A program made the translations under genes and the position numbers. 64,000 nucleotides of DNA. Origin: Planctomycetaceae bacterium. GTDB lineage: Bacteria; Planctomycetota; Planctomycetia; Planctomycetales; Planctomycetaceae. The DNA lies in the NCBI GenBank assembly GCA_041398785.1, contig JAWKUA010000016.1:62001-126000 (forward strand), read 5' to 3'. Positions within the stretch are counted from its first letter, which is position 1, and every line of letters begins with the position of its first letter. This document shows, piece after piece, positions 17,290 to 27,359 of this stretch. The notes under the pieces are model-generated. The model made no database searches. It saw only the letters and a list, made by a program, of their open reading frames with translations, and was not told the DNA's origin.

Positions 17290-19443
17290 TCACCGGATGG
17301 CGATCAGTGCTGTGGCGGCATCCGATCCCCGCACTTCGCCGATGCGGACACAGTCCTCGAAACCAGCGGTCACCATGGCAGACTGAAAGTCGGCCGCGTT
17401 CTGCTGCGGCACACCGAGCAGCAGGCCTCCGCACGTCTGCGGGTCGAACAGGACGGCGTAGCGAGGATCCGCCCGCACAGTGTCAGTTACAGCGATCTGC
17501 GATTCGCGAACTCGATTGCCGGGAGCCAGACTGCTTTCGATTCCCTGCGACACGAGTTCCGCGACGCCGTCAAGCAAAGGAAGTGCGGTCAGCCATAAGT
17601 CTGCCGCCAGGCGGCTTGCGTGAAGCATCTCCAGCAGGTGACCGGCGAGTCCGAAGCCCGTCACATCCGTGGCCGCAGCGACCCCGGAACGGACGGCTGC
17701 AGCGGCAAGAGCGTGCTGAGGCTGCAGCATCGTCCTTATCACCGATTCGTAATGTGCAGCGGAACATCGGCTTCGCATGTGCGCGGCCAGCAGGATTCCG
17801 ATGCCCAGAGATTTCGTCAGCCACAACTGATCACCGGCGCGAAGGGCGTTTTTTCGCAGCGGAGTCGTGCCGATTGTTCGACCGAAAACCGTAAACCCGG
17901 CTTCGAAGCGAGGACCGACGATCGTGTGACCGCCAACGACCTCCGCGCGCATTGCGCTGAATTCCCTTCGAGCGCCGCTGAGAAAATCGCGGAGGACGCG
18001 CTGCTGATCGCGACTGCTGCCTTCCGGTACAACGACGTTTGCCAGAGCGTGCGTCACCGCGGCTCCGGATGCGACCAGGTCACTGGCTGCGTGCAGAGCG
18101 GCCACTCGTCCGAACAGCCAGGGATCGTCGAACGGGCTGGAAAAGAAGTCCGTTGATGCCAGAAGCTGTCCGGAATCGTCGCCTCCGATTTCAGCGGCAT
18201 CGTCCGGACTCACGGTATTCGCAAGTGCCCTGTCGAGCGCATCGGCTTCCAGCTTGCAACCACAGCCACGGCACTGCATTGGTAAGCCGTCATGCAGCAT
18301 CGAACCTTTCGGCCGGTACATTTCCATGAATCGTGTGTCGATGGAATCCTTCAGCTTCCACACCCAGCCACCGGAAAACGACAGGCCTTTCCATTGTCCG
18401 ATGGCGGTGCCGTCGCCGAGGTTGATGAGCTTCAGAAATGATCGCTGCGGAACGTACGACGTCAGCGGCCGATTGCTGAGCGCACGCTGCAGATTTTCCC
18501 AAAGAACGGGTCCCTGCCGGACGGCGTAGACTCCGGCCTTCGGCAGCTCCGCTCCCTGAATGGTGCCGGAATCGCCGACCGCGAACACGGAAGGCGTGTC
18601 CAGGCATTGAAGGGAGGCGTCTGTCAGAAGGAATCCCTGCTGAGACGTCGGCAGATCCAGACACCGCAGTATCGGCGGCGCGGCCGCACCCGTCGCCCAG
18701 ATCACAACATCGGCGTCGCGAGTCGTTCCGTCGTCGAGCACAACGTGGCCAGGTTCGACTGCGGTCACCGTCCGGCCGCACGTGACTTCAATTCCCCGAT
18801 GCTGCAGATGCTGTTCGGTCCGCCGTCGCGTGCCCTGCGTGACGCCTGGCATGATCGAGTCGCTGCGCGTCACCATGATCAGCTTTAGCGGCCGCTGCGT
18901 CAGTGTTCGAATGAACGCCGGTGCGCAGAACGCGATCTCCACACCGGCGACACCGCTGCCGACAACAGTCAGCCGCAGTGGTTCACCGGCATCGGCGCCG
19001 GGAAGTGAGGCGATGCAGGCCGCAAGCCGGTTCTGGAAGGTCTGCATCGGTTTGATCGCCACCATCGAACTTCCGCGGACCGCGACTCCGTCGGTCGTCG
19101 GCACGGAACCGATTCCAACAGACAACACGTCGAAGGGAATGGCCGGTCGGTCGTTGAACAGAATTTCCCGCCGAGAATGATCGATGCCCGTGACCTGTCC
19201 GAGGATCAGCCGAGCGTTCACCGACCGGCACAACCTCACAACATCAATCTCCATTTCATGCCGGGGTCTCTGACGGGCCAGCACCGCAGGCAGCATTCCG
19301 GAATATGTCGCGACGCCGAATTCTGAAATGCACGTCAGGTCGGCGTCCGGAACGGGATTCATGCCCCACATGCGTACGACGTGAGCGTTTGTGTGTCCGA
19401 CTCCCAGCAGTACCACATGCCGGCTGCTCAGGCGTTCCTGCAT
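17290..19443 (-). CDS. selD: NDH-2-like flavoprotein fused to selenophosphate synthetase SelD
   Basis: The 717-residue fusion joins two modules. Residues 1 to about 375 form a pyridine-nucleotide disulfide oxidoreductase/NADH dehydrogenase-like part: VVLLGVGHTNAHVV for FAD, VVGSGVAGVEIAF for NAD(P)H and FAVGDSGTI. From about 385 comes SelD, which makes selenophosphate from selenide and ATP. Its N-terminal active site CRGCGCK gives C394, C396 and K397, aligned with C17, C19 and K20 of E. coli SelD, followed by GGDDSGQLLASTDFF. Such fusions are known in other bacteria. The flavoprotein may reduce a selenium precursor, but this is inference. Start 19443 has GGTGGAG nine bases upstream and lies five bases after selA, so the three sel genes form an operon. 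Confidence 0.92.
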   Translation of the reverse strand: MQERLSSRHVVLLGVGHTNAHVVRMWGMNPVPDADLTCISEFGVATYSGMLPAVLARQRPRHEMEIDVVRLCRSVNARLILGQVTGIDHSRREILFNDRPAIPFDVLSVGIGSVPTTDGVAVRGSSMVAIKPMQTFQNRLAACIASLPGADAGEPLRLTVVGSGVAGVEIAFCAPAFIRTLTQRPLKLIMVTRSDSIMPGVTQGTRRRTEQHLQHRGIEVTCGRTVTAVEPGHVVLDDGTTRDADVVIWATGAAAPPILRCLDLPTSQQGFLLTDASLQCLDTPSVFAVGDSGTIQGAELPKAGVYAVRQGPVLWENLQRALSNRPLTSYVPQRSFLKLINLGDGTAIGQWKGLSFSGGWVWKLKDSIDTRFMEMYRPKGSMLHDGLPMQCRGCGCKLEADALDRALANTVSPDDAAEIGGDDSGQLLASTDFFSSPFDDPWLFGRVAALHAASDLVASGAAVTHALANVVVPEGSSRDQQRVLRDFLSGARREFSAMRAEVVGGHTIVGPRFEAGFTVFGRTIGTTPLRKNALRAGDQLWLTKSLGIGILLAAHMRSRCSAAHYESVIRTMLQPQHALAAAAVRSGVAAATDVTGFGLAGHLLEMLHASRLAADLWLTALPLLDGVAELVSQGIESSLAPGNRVRESQIAVTDTVRADPRYAVLFDPQTCGGLLLGVPQQNAADFQSAMVTAGFEDCVRIGEVRGSDAATALIAIR

Positions 19444-19447
19444 CCGA

Positions 19448-20884
19448 CTACGCTCCACCCGAGACGCAACCGGCAAGCGCGGCTCGCAGGCGTTCGGTCA
19501 GAGCCGGAAACTCGGCGTCCGCGACGGTTCGCAGGTCCAGCAGCAGGGCATCTTCAGAGATTCTCGGCAGAATTGCGGGGCGTCCCGTTCGAAGCCGCTT
19601 CGCGATCGCGTCCGGATCGAACGTTGTCCCATCGGCTGATCCTCTGACTCTGATGGCGCAACTGGAAATCGTGAAACCGGGGACGGAGCCGCCGCCGATT
19701 TCGGCATCGCATTCGACGACGTCGACGAACAGCGCCGCGTGCGTCGATTTCAGAGCCGCAACAATTGCTTCGCACTCCGCACGAATCGCGGACAAATCTT
19801 TCGACAGCATCTTCAATAGCGGCAGTTCGCCAAACGCGTTTCCGGAGAGATGAACTTCCGTTGTGGCTTCCAGCGCCGCCAGCGTCAGCTTGTCGACCCG
19901 GATGGCTCGCATCAGCGGACTGGACCGCAGCCGATCAATCCATTTCTGTCGACCGACAATGATTCCGCACTGAGGCCCGCCGAACAACTTATCACCGCTG
20001 AAGAGCGTCACATTGGCCCCGGCTCGAACACTTGCGGACACTGTCGGTTCCTGCAGGCCGAATGCGGTGAGGTCATGTATGCAGCCGCTGCCAACATCGT
20101 CGATTACGGGCAAGTCCGCCGGTCGCTGCATCGCGGCCAGTTCTTGAATGGACGGTTCTGTCACAAAGCCTGTCTGACGAAAGTTGCTGCGATGCACGCG
20201 GATGACAGCGCCCGTGTTTTCGCTGATGGCACGTTCGTAGTCGTGCAGGTAAGTACGGTTGGTGGTACCGATTTCCTTCAGCGTGACTCCGGCCGCCGCG
20301 AAGACTTCCGGCAGGCGAAATCCTCCGCCGATTTCGACAAGCTGGCCTCGCGAAATCACGACTTCGCGACCGGCCGCCGTTCCGTGCAGAACCAGCATCG
20401 TGGCGGCCGCACAGTTGTTAACGACCAGAGCGTCGTCGGAGCCGGCCAGAGTCGCGAGCAGCTTCATCGCCCGTTCGCCGCGACGGCAGCGACGACCGGT
20501 CTGCAGGTTCAGTTCCACGCTGGCGTACGCGGCCGCGTCGTTCATCCGGGCGATCGCGCGATCCGCCAGCGGTGCTCGACCGAGATTCGTGTGCAGCAGG
20601 ATACCGGTGGCGTTGATGACGTGTCGCTGCAACTGTCCGTCGTCGCATTCCGCCTGCAGCCGAACTTCCCGCAACACGAACTGTCGCGTCGCGTCGTCAT
20701 CGAGTTCCGCGCCGTTCAGCAGATTCTGTCGACACGCTTCAACAGCGGCACGCACCCATTCCGAAAGCAGAGGATGGGCGAATCGATCGCGCAGGTCGGC
20801 GAGTTCCCCGCACTTCAGGATTCCGTCGACCGACGGAAGCTTCCGCAGTCGGTCAGCGCTGTTCAACGGATTGCTCCGGCACAA
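19448..20884 (-). CDS. selA: L-seryl-tRNA(Sec) selenium transferase SelA
   Basis: A PLP-dependent enzyme converting seryl-tRNA(Sec) to selenocysteinyl-tRNA(Sec) with selenophosphate. The 478-residue length is normal. Diagnostic segments are INATGILLHTNLGRAPL, VNNCAAATMLVL, ISRGQLVEIGGGFRLPEV, GTTNRTYLHDYE, HRSNFRQTGF and the PLP lysine in LFSGDKLFGGPQCG. Its start overlaps the end of selB by 32 bases, and its stop lies just before selD. The presence of SelA with SelB means true selenocysteine insertion, not only selenouridine in tRNA. Confidence 0.95.
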   Translation of the reverse strand: MCRSNPLNSADRLRKLPSVDGILKCGELADLRDRFAHPLLSEWVRAAVEACRQNLLNGAELDDDATRQFVLREVRLQAECDDGQLQRHVINATGILLHTNLGRAPLADRAIARMNDAAAYASVELNLQTGRRCRRGERAMKLLATLAGSDDALVVNNCAAATMLVLHGTAAGREVVISRGQLVEIGGGFRLPEVFAAAGVTLKEIGTTNRTYLHDYERAISENTGAVIRVHRSNFRQTGFVTEPSIQELAAMQRPADLPVIDDVGSGCIHDLTAFGLQEPTVSASVRAGANVTLFSGDKLFGGPQCGIIVGRQKWIDRLRSSPLMRAIRVDKLTLAALEATTEVHLSGNAFGELPLLKMLSKDLSAIRAECEAIVAALKSTHAALFVDVVECDAEIGGGSVPGFTISSCAIRVRGSADGTTFDPDAIAKRLRTGRPAILPRISEDALLLDLRTVADAEFPALTERLRAALAGCVSGGA

Positions 20885-22790
20885 ATTCCATCAGCTGTGG
20901 TCCGGCCATTCGGACATCTCCTGATCGCTGTGTCACGCCGATGCGATCGCAGTATTCCAGAAACGGAATGGCGTGTTTGCGAGTCACCTGCCAGCAGTCC
21001 CGGATGTCGGCGACGGAGCGTTCCGGCTGCTCATCAAACAACAGCTTGAGTTCGCCGCACAGTTCTCGAAACGTATCCGCAGAGATCATGAAACCGCCGC
21101 CGACATCAATCACGATTCTCTGTTCTACGGCGAAGCGGATCAGTGACGCAACGGCGTCGGTGGAAATTTCCAGTTTGTTCGCGATTTCCTTTGTCGTCGG
21201 TGACGCCCGGTTGCCGCGAAACATCTCAACAATCTGGTCCAGCCGCGAACGCTGACGTTTGGAAAGAGCATTCTCCCCCGTTGACAGTGCCAGCAGGCTT
21301 CCCAGACGAACCACCAGATTCTCGTCCTGCAGAGAACGCAGTGCCCACTGCACAATTCCGGCCGAACCCAGCGGCCGAAGTTGCTGAATCAGCGACGCTT
21401 CCACACACCAGGCATTCGGCGAATCCTCCGCCTGTTGAGCCAGCAGCGCCAGCGCCCGACTGCGAACCCGGTCGGCGGCGGCGCGCGAAACCAGTCGACC
21501 TTCGACGGGCATGAGCACGGACTTCAGCGCGACAGTCTGCTCGACAATTTCGTCGCAGGAACGACTGGGAATCCCAAGCTGCAGCTCGAACCGGATCGGA
21601 TCGACATCGACTTCACCATCGAGTTGCACCAGCGCCGCCAGACGAATCGCCGGATCGGCGTCACCAAGCGGCAGCGCGTCGTCAAGCATTCGGCGCTTTT
21701 GCCGAATGCCGCTGTCAAGAACTGCCAGCACACGACCTCCGCCAAAGGAACCGATCGGGTACGGCAGTCGCAGCAGAACTTTCTGGCCAAACGTCGCAAC
21801 GACGGGGTACTGCGTTTCGACGAAGGCGATCACTTGTTGCCCGGCTTCCAGTCGCTTGATGCCGCTGATCCTTGCCGAATCCGCGGTCGTGGCGGTATGC
21901 AGTTGAACCGTCGCCGGGCATCGCAACGAAGGCGCGTCGGCGAACGTCCGGATTTCCACGATCAGATTTCGCGACACGGGAAACAGTCCGGGTGCGACCA
22001 GTTCGTCGCCGCGTTTCACCAGGTGCGTGTCCACGCCGGTGACGTTCATGGCGGTGCGACGTCCGACGACGGATTTTGTGACGCTTTCTCCGTGAACTTC
22101 CAGCTCCCGCACGCGGACATTCGCCGGAGCCTGGGCTGCTGCGCCGGCCGGTCGCCATTCCAGCGTGTCTCCGATGCCGACCGTGCCGCTCCAGATTGTA
22201 CCGGCCACCACGCAGCCTCGGCCGGGAACACTGAAAACGCGGTCAATGGGCATCCGAAAGAAACCATCGGCGCTGCGAAGCGACGTGCGAGCCGCCTGAC
22301 GAAGAGCGTTCCGCAGTTCGTCCAGCCCTTCACCCGTCACCGACGACAGCGGAACAATCGGAAAATCGCTGAACCCGAAGTCGGCCAGAAACACTTCCAG
22401 CTCTTCCGTCAGTTCGTGCAGAGCGTCTTCGGTCGACAGATCAATTCGCGAGATGGCCACGATGAGTTTCGGCACGCCGAGCATTTGCAGGATCGACGCG
22501 TGTTCCAGAGTCTGCTGCTGAATGCCCTGATCGCACGCGACAACCAGCAGGCCCACATCCACGGCGGAGACTCCCGCCAGCAGGTTGCCGATGTACTTCT
22601 GATGTCCGGGAGCATCGATGAAAGCAAATTCCCGGTCGCCGTCGCGGACCGCGGCGAAACCCAGATCAATCGTGATGCCGCGGCGTTTTTCTTCAGGGTG
22701 AGTATCGGTGTCGGTCCCGGTCAGCGCGCGCACCAGCGACGTCTTGCCGTGATCTATGTGCCCAATGACGCCGACGATCGTGTAACTCAT
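20853..22790 (-). CDS. selB: Selenocysteine-specific elongation factor SelB
   Basis: A 645-residue EF-Tu-like GTPase that brings Sec-tRNA to UGA codons marked by a SECIS hairpin. GTPase motifs are GHIDHGKTSL (G1), RRGITIDLGFA (G2), DAPGHQKYIGN (G3) and ISRIDL for the usual NKxD. The C-terminal third is a series of winged helices (for example SKRQRSRLDQIVEMF and TTKEIANKLEISTDAVASLI) that bind the mRNA hairpin. I chose the ATG at 22790 (MSYTIVGVIGHIDHGK); four upstream residues are not conserved. It is the first gene of selB-selA-selD. No selC or selenoprotein gene was found in the window. Confidence 0.95.
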   Translation of the reverse strand: MSYTIVGVIGHIDHGKTSLVRALTGTDTDTHPEEKRRGITIDLGFAAVRDGDREFAFIDAPGHQKYIGNLLAGVSAVDVGLLVVACDQGIQQQTLEHASILQMLGVPKLIVAISRIDLSTEDALHELTEELEVFLADFGFSDFPIVPLSSVTGEGLDELRNALRQAARTSLRSADGFFRMPIDRVFSVPGRGCVVAGTIWSGTVGIGDTLEWRPAGAAAQAPANVRVRELEVHGESVTKSVVGRRTAMNVTGVDTHLVKRGDELVAPGLFPVSRNLIVEIRTFADAPSLRCPATVQLHTATTADSARISGIKRLEAGQQVIAFVETQYPVVATFGQKVLLRLPYPIGSFGGGRVLAVLDSGIRQKRRMLDDALPLGDADPAIRLAALVQLDGEVDVDPIRFELQLGIPSRSCDEIVEQTVALKSVLMPVEGRLVSRAAADRVRSRALALLAQQAEDSPNAWCVEASLIQQLRPLGSAGIVQWALRSLQDENLVVRLGSLLALSTGENALSKRQRSRLDQIVEMFRGNRASPTTKEIANKLEISTDAVASLIRFAVEQRIVIDVGGGFMISADTFRELCGELKLLFDEQPERSVADIRDCWQVTRKHAIPFLEYCDRIGVTQRSGDVRMAGPQLMEFVPEQSVEQR

Positions 22791-22936
22791 GCCGCACAGC
22801 ATACGACATCACGCAGCGATGTTCATTCAGCAGCAGCGGAGAAAGGTCGCTTGTGTCCCGCCGTCGGCACGCTTCGGGCGCAGGAATTCGATGGAATAAG
22901 TCGCCGGGATCCGCCATTCGGCTGAATTTGCGGCCG

Positions 22937-23407
22937 TTATGACTTCTGTGTTTCCGCGTGTTCCGCCGCGAAGTAGCGATTGTCGCGAACCCAGTCTTCA
23001 CGTGTGTAAATGATCGTGGACGTGTCGGTTTCCTGAATTTCGATGCGATCCAGACGAAAACCCATTTCCGTGATTTCCGTAAACATGACCCACGCCAGGT
23101 TCTCGACACTTGTCGGACCGTCCAGAACCTTCAGCCGCAGGTTCTCGCCTGTCCGGCGGCAGTGATCCTGCAATGTTTCATACAGCGGATCGTGGCGATT
23201 GATCAGCATCCCGTGATCGAAGTTCTGCAACAGGTACGGTTCCATCTTTGCGTCGAAATCACCGAACAGCGTGCTGATGTCGCCTTCCCGCTCGACCTCG
23301 AAGTGAACTCGCAGACCGTAACGGTGCCCGTGAATATTACTGCATTTGTCGCGCAGCGTTTCGTTGCGATGGGCGGCGTAGAACTTGTACTGCTTCTCAA
23401 TAATCAT
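22937..23407 (-). CDS. queD: 6-pyruvoyl-tetrahydropterin synthase / QueD family
   Basis: A 156-residue homologue of 6-carboxytetrahydropterin synthase, the second step of queuosine and 7-deazaguanine biosynthesis. Zinc ligands are visible at AAHRN and NIHGHRYG, a candidate catalytic Cys lies in DKCSNIHGH, and GPTSVENLAWVMF and IQETDTSTIIY complete the site. It lies 147 bases upstream of selB on the same strand and may share its transcript, though there is no pathway link beyond tRNA modification. A folate or biopterin-type role cannot be excluded from sequence. Confidence 0.88.
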   Translation of the reverse strand: MIIEKQYKFYAAHRNETLRDKCSNIHGHRYGLRVHFEVEREGDISTLFGDFDAKMEPYLLQNFDHGMLINRHDPLYETLQDHCRRTGENLRLKVLDGPTSVENLAWVMFTEITEMGFRLDRIEIQETDTSTIIYTREDWVRDNRYFAAEHAETQKS

Positions 23408-23963
23408 GATTTCCCCGGTCGACAGTTCACAGAATTCTTCGGAAAGCCACCGGATCCGTTCCGGCGATCGGCCATTCAGCGCTGTACACGGCGCCGCTGA
23501 ATTCTAGCTCGGTGAACCAACCAGAACTATGCACCAGCCGTCACCGCGACATCCTGCGTGTCGCCCGCGCTGACAGCATCCGTTGTGAACTCCCCACAAC
23601 GCGCGGACTGCAAAGAATGCCGGAAACCTTTGGGCCGCGCGAACCATGGCGGACCTTCTGTGCGGGAGACGTGGCTCTTTGCACGGATCGCATGTGATCC
23701 GGGTGTCGTGGTCTGCATGGTGGCCGATCCCGGGTTCGGCTGGTCACAGGGGTCTCCGGTGCGTGCCGATCCTGTTCCTGCCGCTATCGGTAATCATTCT
23801 GTATTATCACGCGGAACTTTTCCGCGTCAGTCTGTCGTCGATGCGCACGCCTCGCGGACCACAGTCCGACGGTGAATTCATCGCGCCACAGCGGCAGAAT
23901 TTCACGGACCACTCTTCAGGCAGAAAACAGGGCCGGCTGGTAAGGCCGGAATGTGGGTGGAAC
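23408..23963. other. Divergent intergenic region with a short hairpin
   Basis: About 550 bases separate queD and the rhamnosidase gene. No supported gene is present. A strong short hairpin, ACGCGGAA (23809-23816) with TTCCGCGT (23820-23827), lies about 140 bases before the rhamnosidase start and could be a regulator site or leader structure. Confidence 0.4.
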
Positions 23964-26900
23964 ATGCGATACTTCGGGCTTGCGTTGCTTCTCATCCTGG
24001 CATTCGCGTCGGACACGATGGGCGCCGGACTGAAAGTTTCGGGCCTGAGCTGCGAACACCTGATCGATCCGCGAGGCATTGATGATGTGCGTCCCCGGCT
24101 GAGCTGGAAGCTGATGCCTGCCGTCGACACGCTCCGCAATCAGCGTCAGTCGGCGTACCGGATTCTGGTAGCCAGTGATGCGGAGTTGCTCAATCGCGAT
24201 CAGGGCGACGTCTGGGATTCCGGTCGGGTGGAATCCGATCAGTCGCAGCTTGTCCGTTACGACGGCAGGCCGCTGGAATCGCGCCAGCAGTACTGGTGGA
24301 AGGTGCAGGTGTGGGATCAGGATGGCAATGTTTCCGCATGGAGTTCTCCCGCGTTCTGGTCGATGGGCCTGCTGGCTGCCGAGGCATGGAAGGACGCGAA
24401 GTGGATCGGGCTCAATGAGTCCCATGACGATTCGATTGACACTGCCGATATCAAAGCCGCCAACTGGCTGTGGTATCCGGAAGGTAACGCGGCTCAGGAC
24501 GCTCCCGTTGAAACTCGCTACTTTCGTCGCAACGTGACTTTGCCGGCGGATCGCAGAGTTGTTCGTGCCGTGTGCCTGTTTGCCGGGGACGATGTTGTTT
24601 CCTTTTACGTGAACGACGTTTTGGCGGGTATTGGTCGCGGACATCCGTCGCTCATCGGCGTCGATCTGACGGGGCAATTGAAACCAGGTGAGAATCACCT
24701 GGCAGTTGCCCTGACAAACGGCGCGGCCGACGTGCCCGCCAATCCGAGCGGCTGGATTGGTGCGCTGCGAGTGGAGTTCGATTCCGGTGAACCAATGGTT
24801 GTGCTTTCCGACGGCGACTGGAAGTCCGCCAAGTCGGTGGCGGACGGCTGGCAGTCGGCTGAGTTTTCCAATTCCGAATGGGTCGCCGCGATGGAACTCG
24901 GAAAGGCGGGAATCAGCCCTTGGGGAATTCCGTGGAACGACCGCTGGACGTCGGAGCATCGCCGTCTTCCCGGTCGATACCTGCGGCGGGAATTCGAAAC
25001 GGCCGCCGACAAGACAATCCGGCGCGCGACCGCGTCCATCTGCGGGCTGGGTTTTTTCGACCTGCATGTCAACGGCAGGCTGATCGGCGACCAGTTGATG
25101 AATCCGGCTCTGACCGGGTACGACAAGCGGGATCTGTACGTGACATTTGACCTGACCGACGCGATGCGTTCCGGAACGAATGCCGTCGGAGTCATCCTCA
25201 GCAACGGCAGGTTCTTCGCGCCGAGATCGCAGAATCCCATGCCGATGCACTCGTACGGGTATCCGCAAATGATCGGGCAGATTCAACTGGAGTATGCTGA
25301 CGGCAGCGTTCAGACGATCGTTTCCGACGAGTCCTGGAAACTGACAACGGACGGCCCGCTGCGTGCCAGCAACGAATTCGACGGCGAGGAATATGACGCC
25401 ACGATGGAAATGCCCGGCTGGTCCGAACCGGGCTTTGACGATTCCGGATGGCGACCGGCGGAGGTTGTTCCGTCGCCGGGCGGCCGCCTTGAAGCGCAGA
25501 TGGTCGAGCCGATTCGCGTAACCGAAGTCCTGAAACCGGTGCGGATCCTGGAAGCAAAGCCGGGCATCTGGATGGTCGACTTTGGTCAGGCGTTTTACGG
25601 AGTCGTTCGGCTGAACGTCAGCGGTCCGGCCGGCACGCGAATTTCCATGCGGACCAGCTTCAATGTCCTGCCCGGCGGGACTCTGAATTTCATCAACGAC
25701 CGCAGTGCCCGCAACACCGATGTCTACACACTGAAGGGCGGCGGAAACGAAACCTGGCATCCGCGTTTTCGAGGCAATGCGACTCGCTGGGTGCAGGTTG
25801 AGGGTTTCCCGGGAACGCCGACCGCGGACAACTTCGCCGGTCTGGTGACTCACACGGATCACGCTGCCGTCGGTAAGTTCGAATGTTCCAATGATCTGGT
25901 GAACCGCGTGTATCTGAATGCTCGCTGGGGAACCCGCCTGCAGAATCGCAGCGTGCCGATGGAACCGGACCGCGACGAACGCATGCCGTGGTCCGGTCAT
26001 CCGGCCAAAACGTCCGAAAGCGAAGGCTGGGCGTTTAACGTCGCCCGGTTCTACGAACATTTTCTGCACAACTATCGCGAACATCAGGGGGGCGACGGCA
26101 GCCTGCAGGAAATCCTGCCACCGTACTGGAAATTCAACGGCAGAGACATCATCTGGCCCAGCGTCGTGACGGTGATTCCCGACTGGTACTACAACTTCTA
26201 CGGCGACGATCGTCTGCTGGTCGACAACTATGACCTGATGAAGCGCTTCGTGCTGTATCACGAGCGTGCCAACCTGAAGCCGGACGACACGATGGATCAC
26301 TGCACGTATGGCGACTGGGTCGACACCGCTTCGATCGGAGCCAACAGCCGCAACTTCGGAGCGACTTCGCGTCCGCTGATGGCGACCGCGTATCTGTACA
26401 ACAACTGCCGGATTGTCGAACGAGCGGCGCGGCTGACAGGCCGCCCGGACGACGAAAAGTATTTCCGGGAACTCGCCGACCGAATCTACCGGGGCTTCAA
26501 CGCTCGCTTCTTCGACGACGCTTCCGGAACGTATGAAAGCGCGACGCAGTGTTCGGCAGTGCTGCCGCTGGCGTTCGGACTGGTGCCTGACGATGTGAGG
26601 CAGCGGGTGATCGACAATCTCATCCGCGACATTCTGGTGACTCACAACGGTCACACGTCAGTCGGATTGATCGGAACTCAGTGGCAGATGCAGGTGCTCA
26701 CGAACATCGGCCGCCCGGATGTGGCGTACACGATTGCCACTCGAACGGACCGTCCGAGCTGGGGATACATGATCAGCAAGGGCGCAACGACGTCCTGGGA
26801 ACGGTGGGACACGGACACTCAGGACGGCGGCATGAACGGCGAGAGTCAGAAGATTCTTTCCGGAAACTTCGAAGCGTGGTGTTATCAGACACTCGGCGGA

Positions 26901-27251
26901 ATCAACTACGACCCGGACAACCCCGGCTTCAGGCACATCATCCTGAAACCGCGACCCGTCGGCGATCTGACATGGGTCAGAGCGTCTCACGAATCCACGT
27001 ACGGTCGCATCGAAAGCGACTGGAACCGTGCCGATGGTCAGTTTCACTGGAAGGTTGTTGTGCCGCCGAACACGTCCGCGACAGCCCGGGTGCCGACAAC
27101 TTCGCCGGATCGAGTTCGCGAATCAGGCAGGGCGATTGGTGAGAGTTCCGGGATTCCGGTGCTGGAAACTTCGTCCGATGCGGTGGTGGTGAAGCTGGGT
27201 TCGGGAACATACAACTTCACCGCACCGCTGGTGACTGCAGCAGCGGAATAG
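23964..27251 (+). CDS. Secreted alpha-L-rhamnosidase, GH78 family
   Basis: The 1,095-residue enzyme starts at ATG 23964 with a signal peptide (MRYFGLALLLILAFASDTMG). It follows the GH78 plan: an N-terminal Ig-like domain (VSGLSCEHLIDPRGID, WWKVQVWDQDG), carbohydrate-binding jelly-roll domains, an alpha/alpha barrel and a C-terminal beta sandwich. Likely catalytic residues are E672 in PDRDERMPWSG and E946 in TSWERWD. It releases terminal L-rhamnose from plant or algal glycans outside the cell or in the periplasm. Rhamnose breakdown yields lactaldehyde, the substrate of the microcompartment encoded 9 kb upstream, so the two probably belong to one physiology although not to one operon. The longer open frame from 23646 has no conserved sequence. 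Confidence 0.93.
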   Translation: MRYFGLALLLILAFASDTMGAGLKVSGLSCEHLIDPRGIDDVRPRLSWKLMPAVDTLRNQRQSAYRILVASDAELLNRDQGDVWDSGRVESDQSQLVRYDGRPLESRQQYWWKVQVWDQDGNVSAWSSPAFWSMGLLAAEAWKDAKWIGLNESHDDSIDTADIKAANWLWYPEGNAAQDAPVETRYFRRNVTLPADRRVVRAVCLFAGDDVVSFYVNDVLAGIGRGHPSLIGVDLTGQLKPGENHLAVALTNGAADVPANPSGWIGALRVEFDSGEPMVVLSDGDWKSAKSVADGWQSAEFSNSEWVAAMELGKAGISPWGIPWNDRWTSEHRRLPGRYLRREFETAADKTIRRATASICGLGFFDLHVNGRLIGDQLMNPALTGYDKRDLYVTFDLTDAMRSGTNAVGVILSNGRFFAPRSQNPMPMHSYGYPQMIGQIQLEYADGSVQTIVSDESWKLTTDGPLRASNEFDGEEYDATMEMPGWSEPGFDDSGWRPAEVVPSPGGRLEAQMVEPIRVTEVLKPVRILEAKPGIWMVDFGQAFYGVVRLNVSGPAGTRISMRTSFNVLPGGTLNFINDRSARNTDVYTLKGGGNETWHPRFRGNATRWVQVEGFPGTPTADNFAGLVTHTDHAAVGKFECSNDLVNRVYLNARWGTRLQNRSVPMEPDRDERMPWSGHPAKTSESEGWAFNVARFYEHFLHNYREHQGGDGSLQEILPPYWKFNGRDIIWPSVVTVIPDWYYNFYGDDRLLVDNYDLMKRFVLYHERANLKPDDTMDHCTYGDWVDTASIGANSRNFGATSRPLMATAYLYNNCRIVERAARLTGRPDDEKYFRELADRIYRGFNARFFDDASGTYESATQCSAVLPLAFGLVPDDVRQRVIDNLIRDILVTHNGHTSVGLIGTQWQMQVLTNIGRPDVAYTIATRTDRPSWGYMISKGATTSWERWDTDTQDGGMNGESQKILSGNFEAWCYQTLGGINYDPDNPGFRHIILKPRPVGDLTWVRASHESTYGRIESDWNRADGQFHWKVVVPPNTSATARVPTTSPDRVRESGRAIGESSGIPVLETSSDAVVVKLGSGTYNFTAPLVTAAAE

Positions 27252-27359
27252 CGCCGTTTGAACAGGTCCGACGGCAAAGCCCGACGCAGACCGCGCGGTG
27301 CAAACGGTGGGCTCCATCGATTTCGGGTCAAACAGCGGAAGTACTCGGAGACACAAGAC

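Noticed and set aside
21381..22925. Open frame of about 500 codons on the plus strand across selB
   Set aside because: Antisense shadow of selB; Arg- and Gln-rich without conserved motifs.
22791..23500. Search for selC (tRNA-Sec) near the sel operon
   Set aside because: No eight-base acceptor stem, TCA anticodon loop or T-loop pattern was found in the gaps at 17164-17289, 22791-22936 or 23408-23963.
23916..26654. Open frame of over 900 codons on the minus strand within the rhamnosidase gene
   Set aside because: It is antisense to a clearly conserved GH78 gene, has no recognisable domain and arises from high third-position GC.
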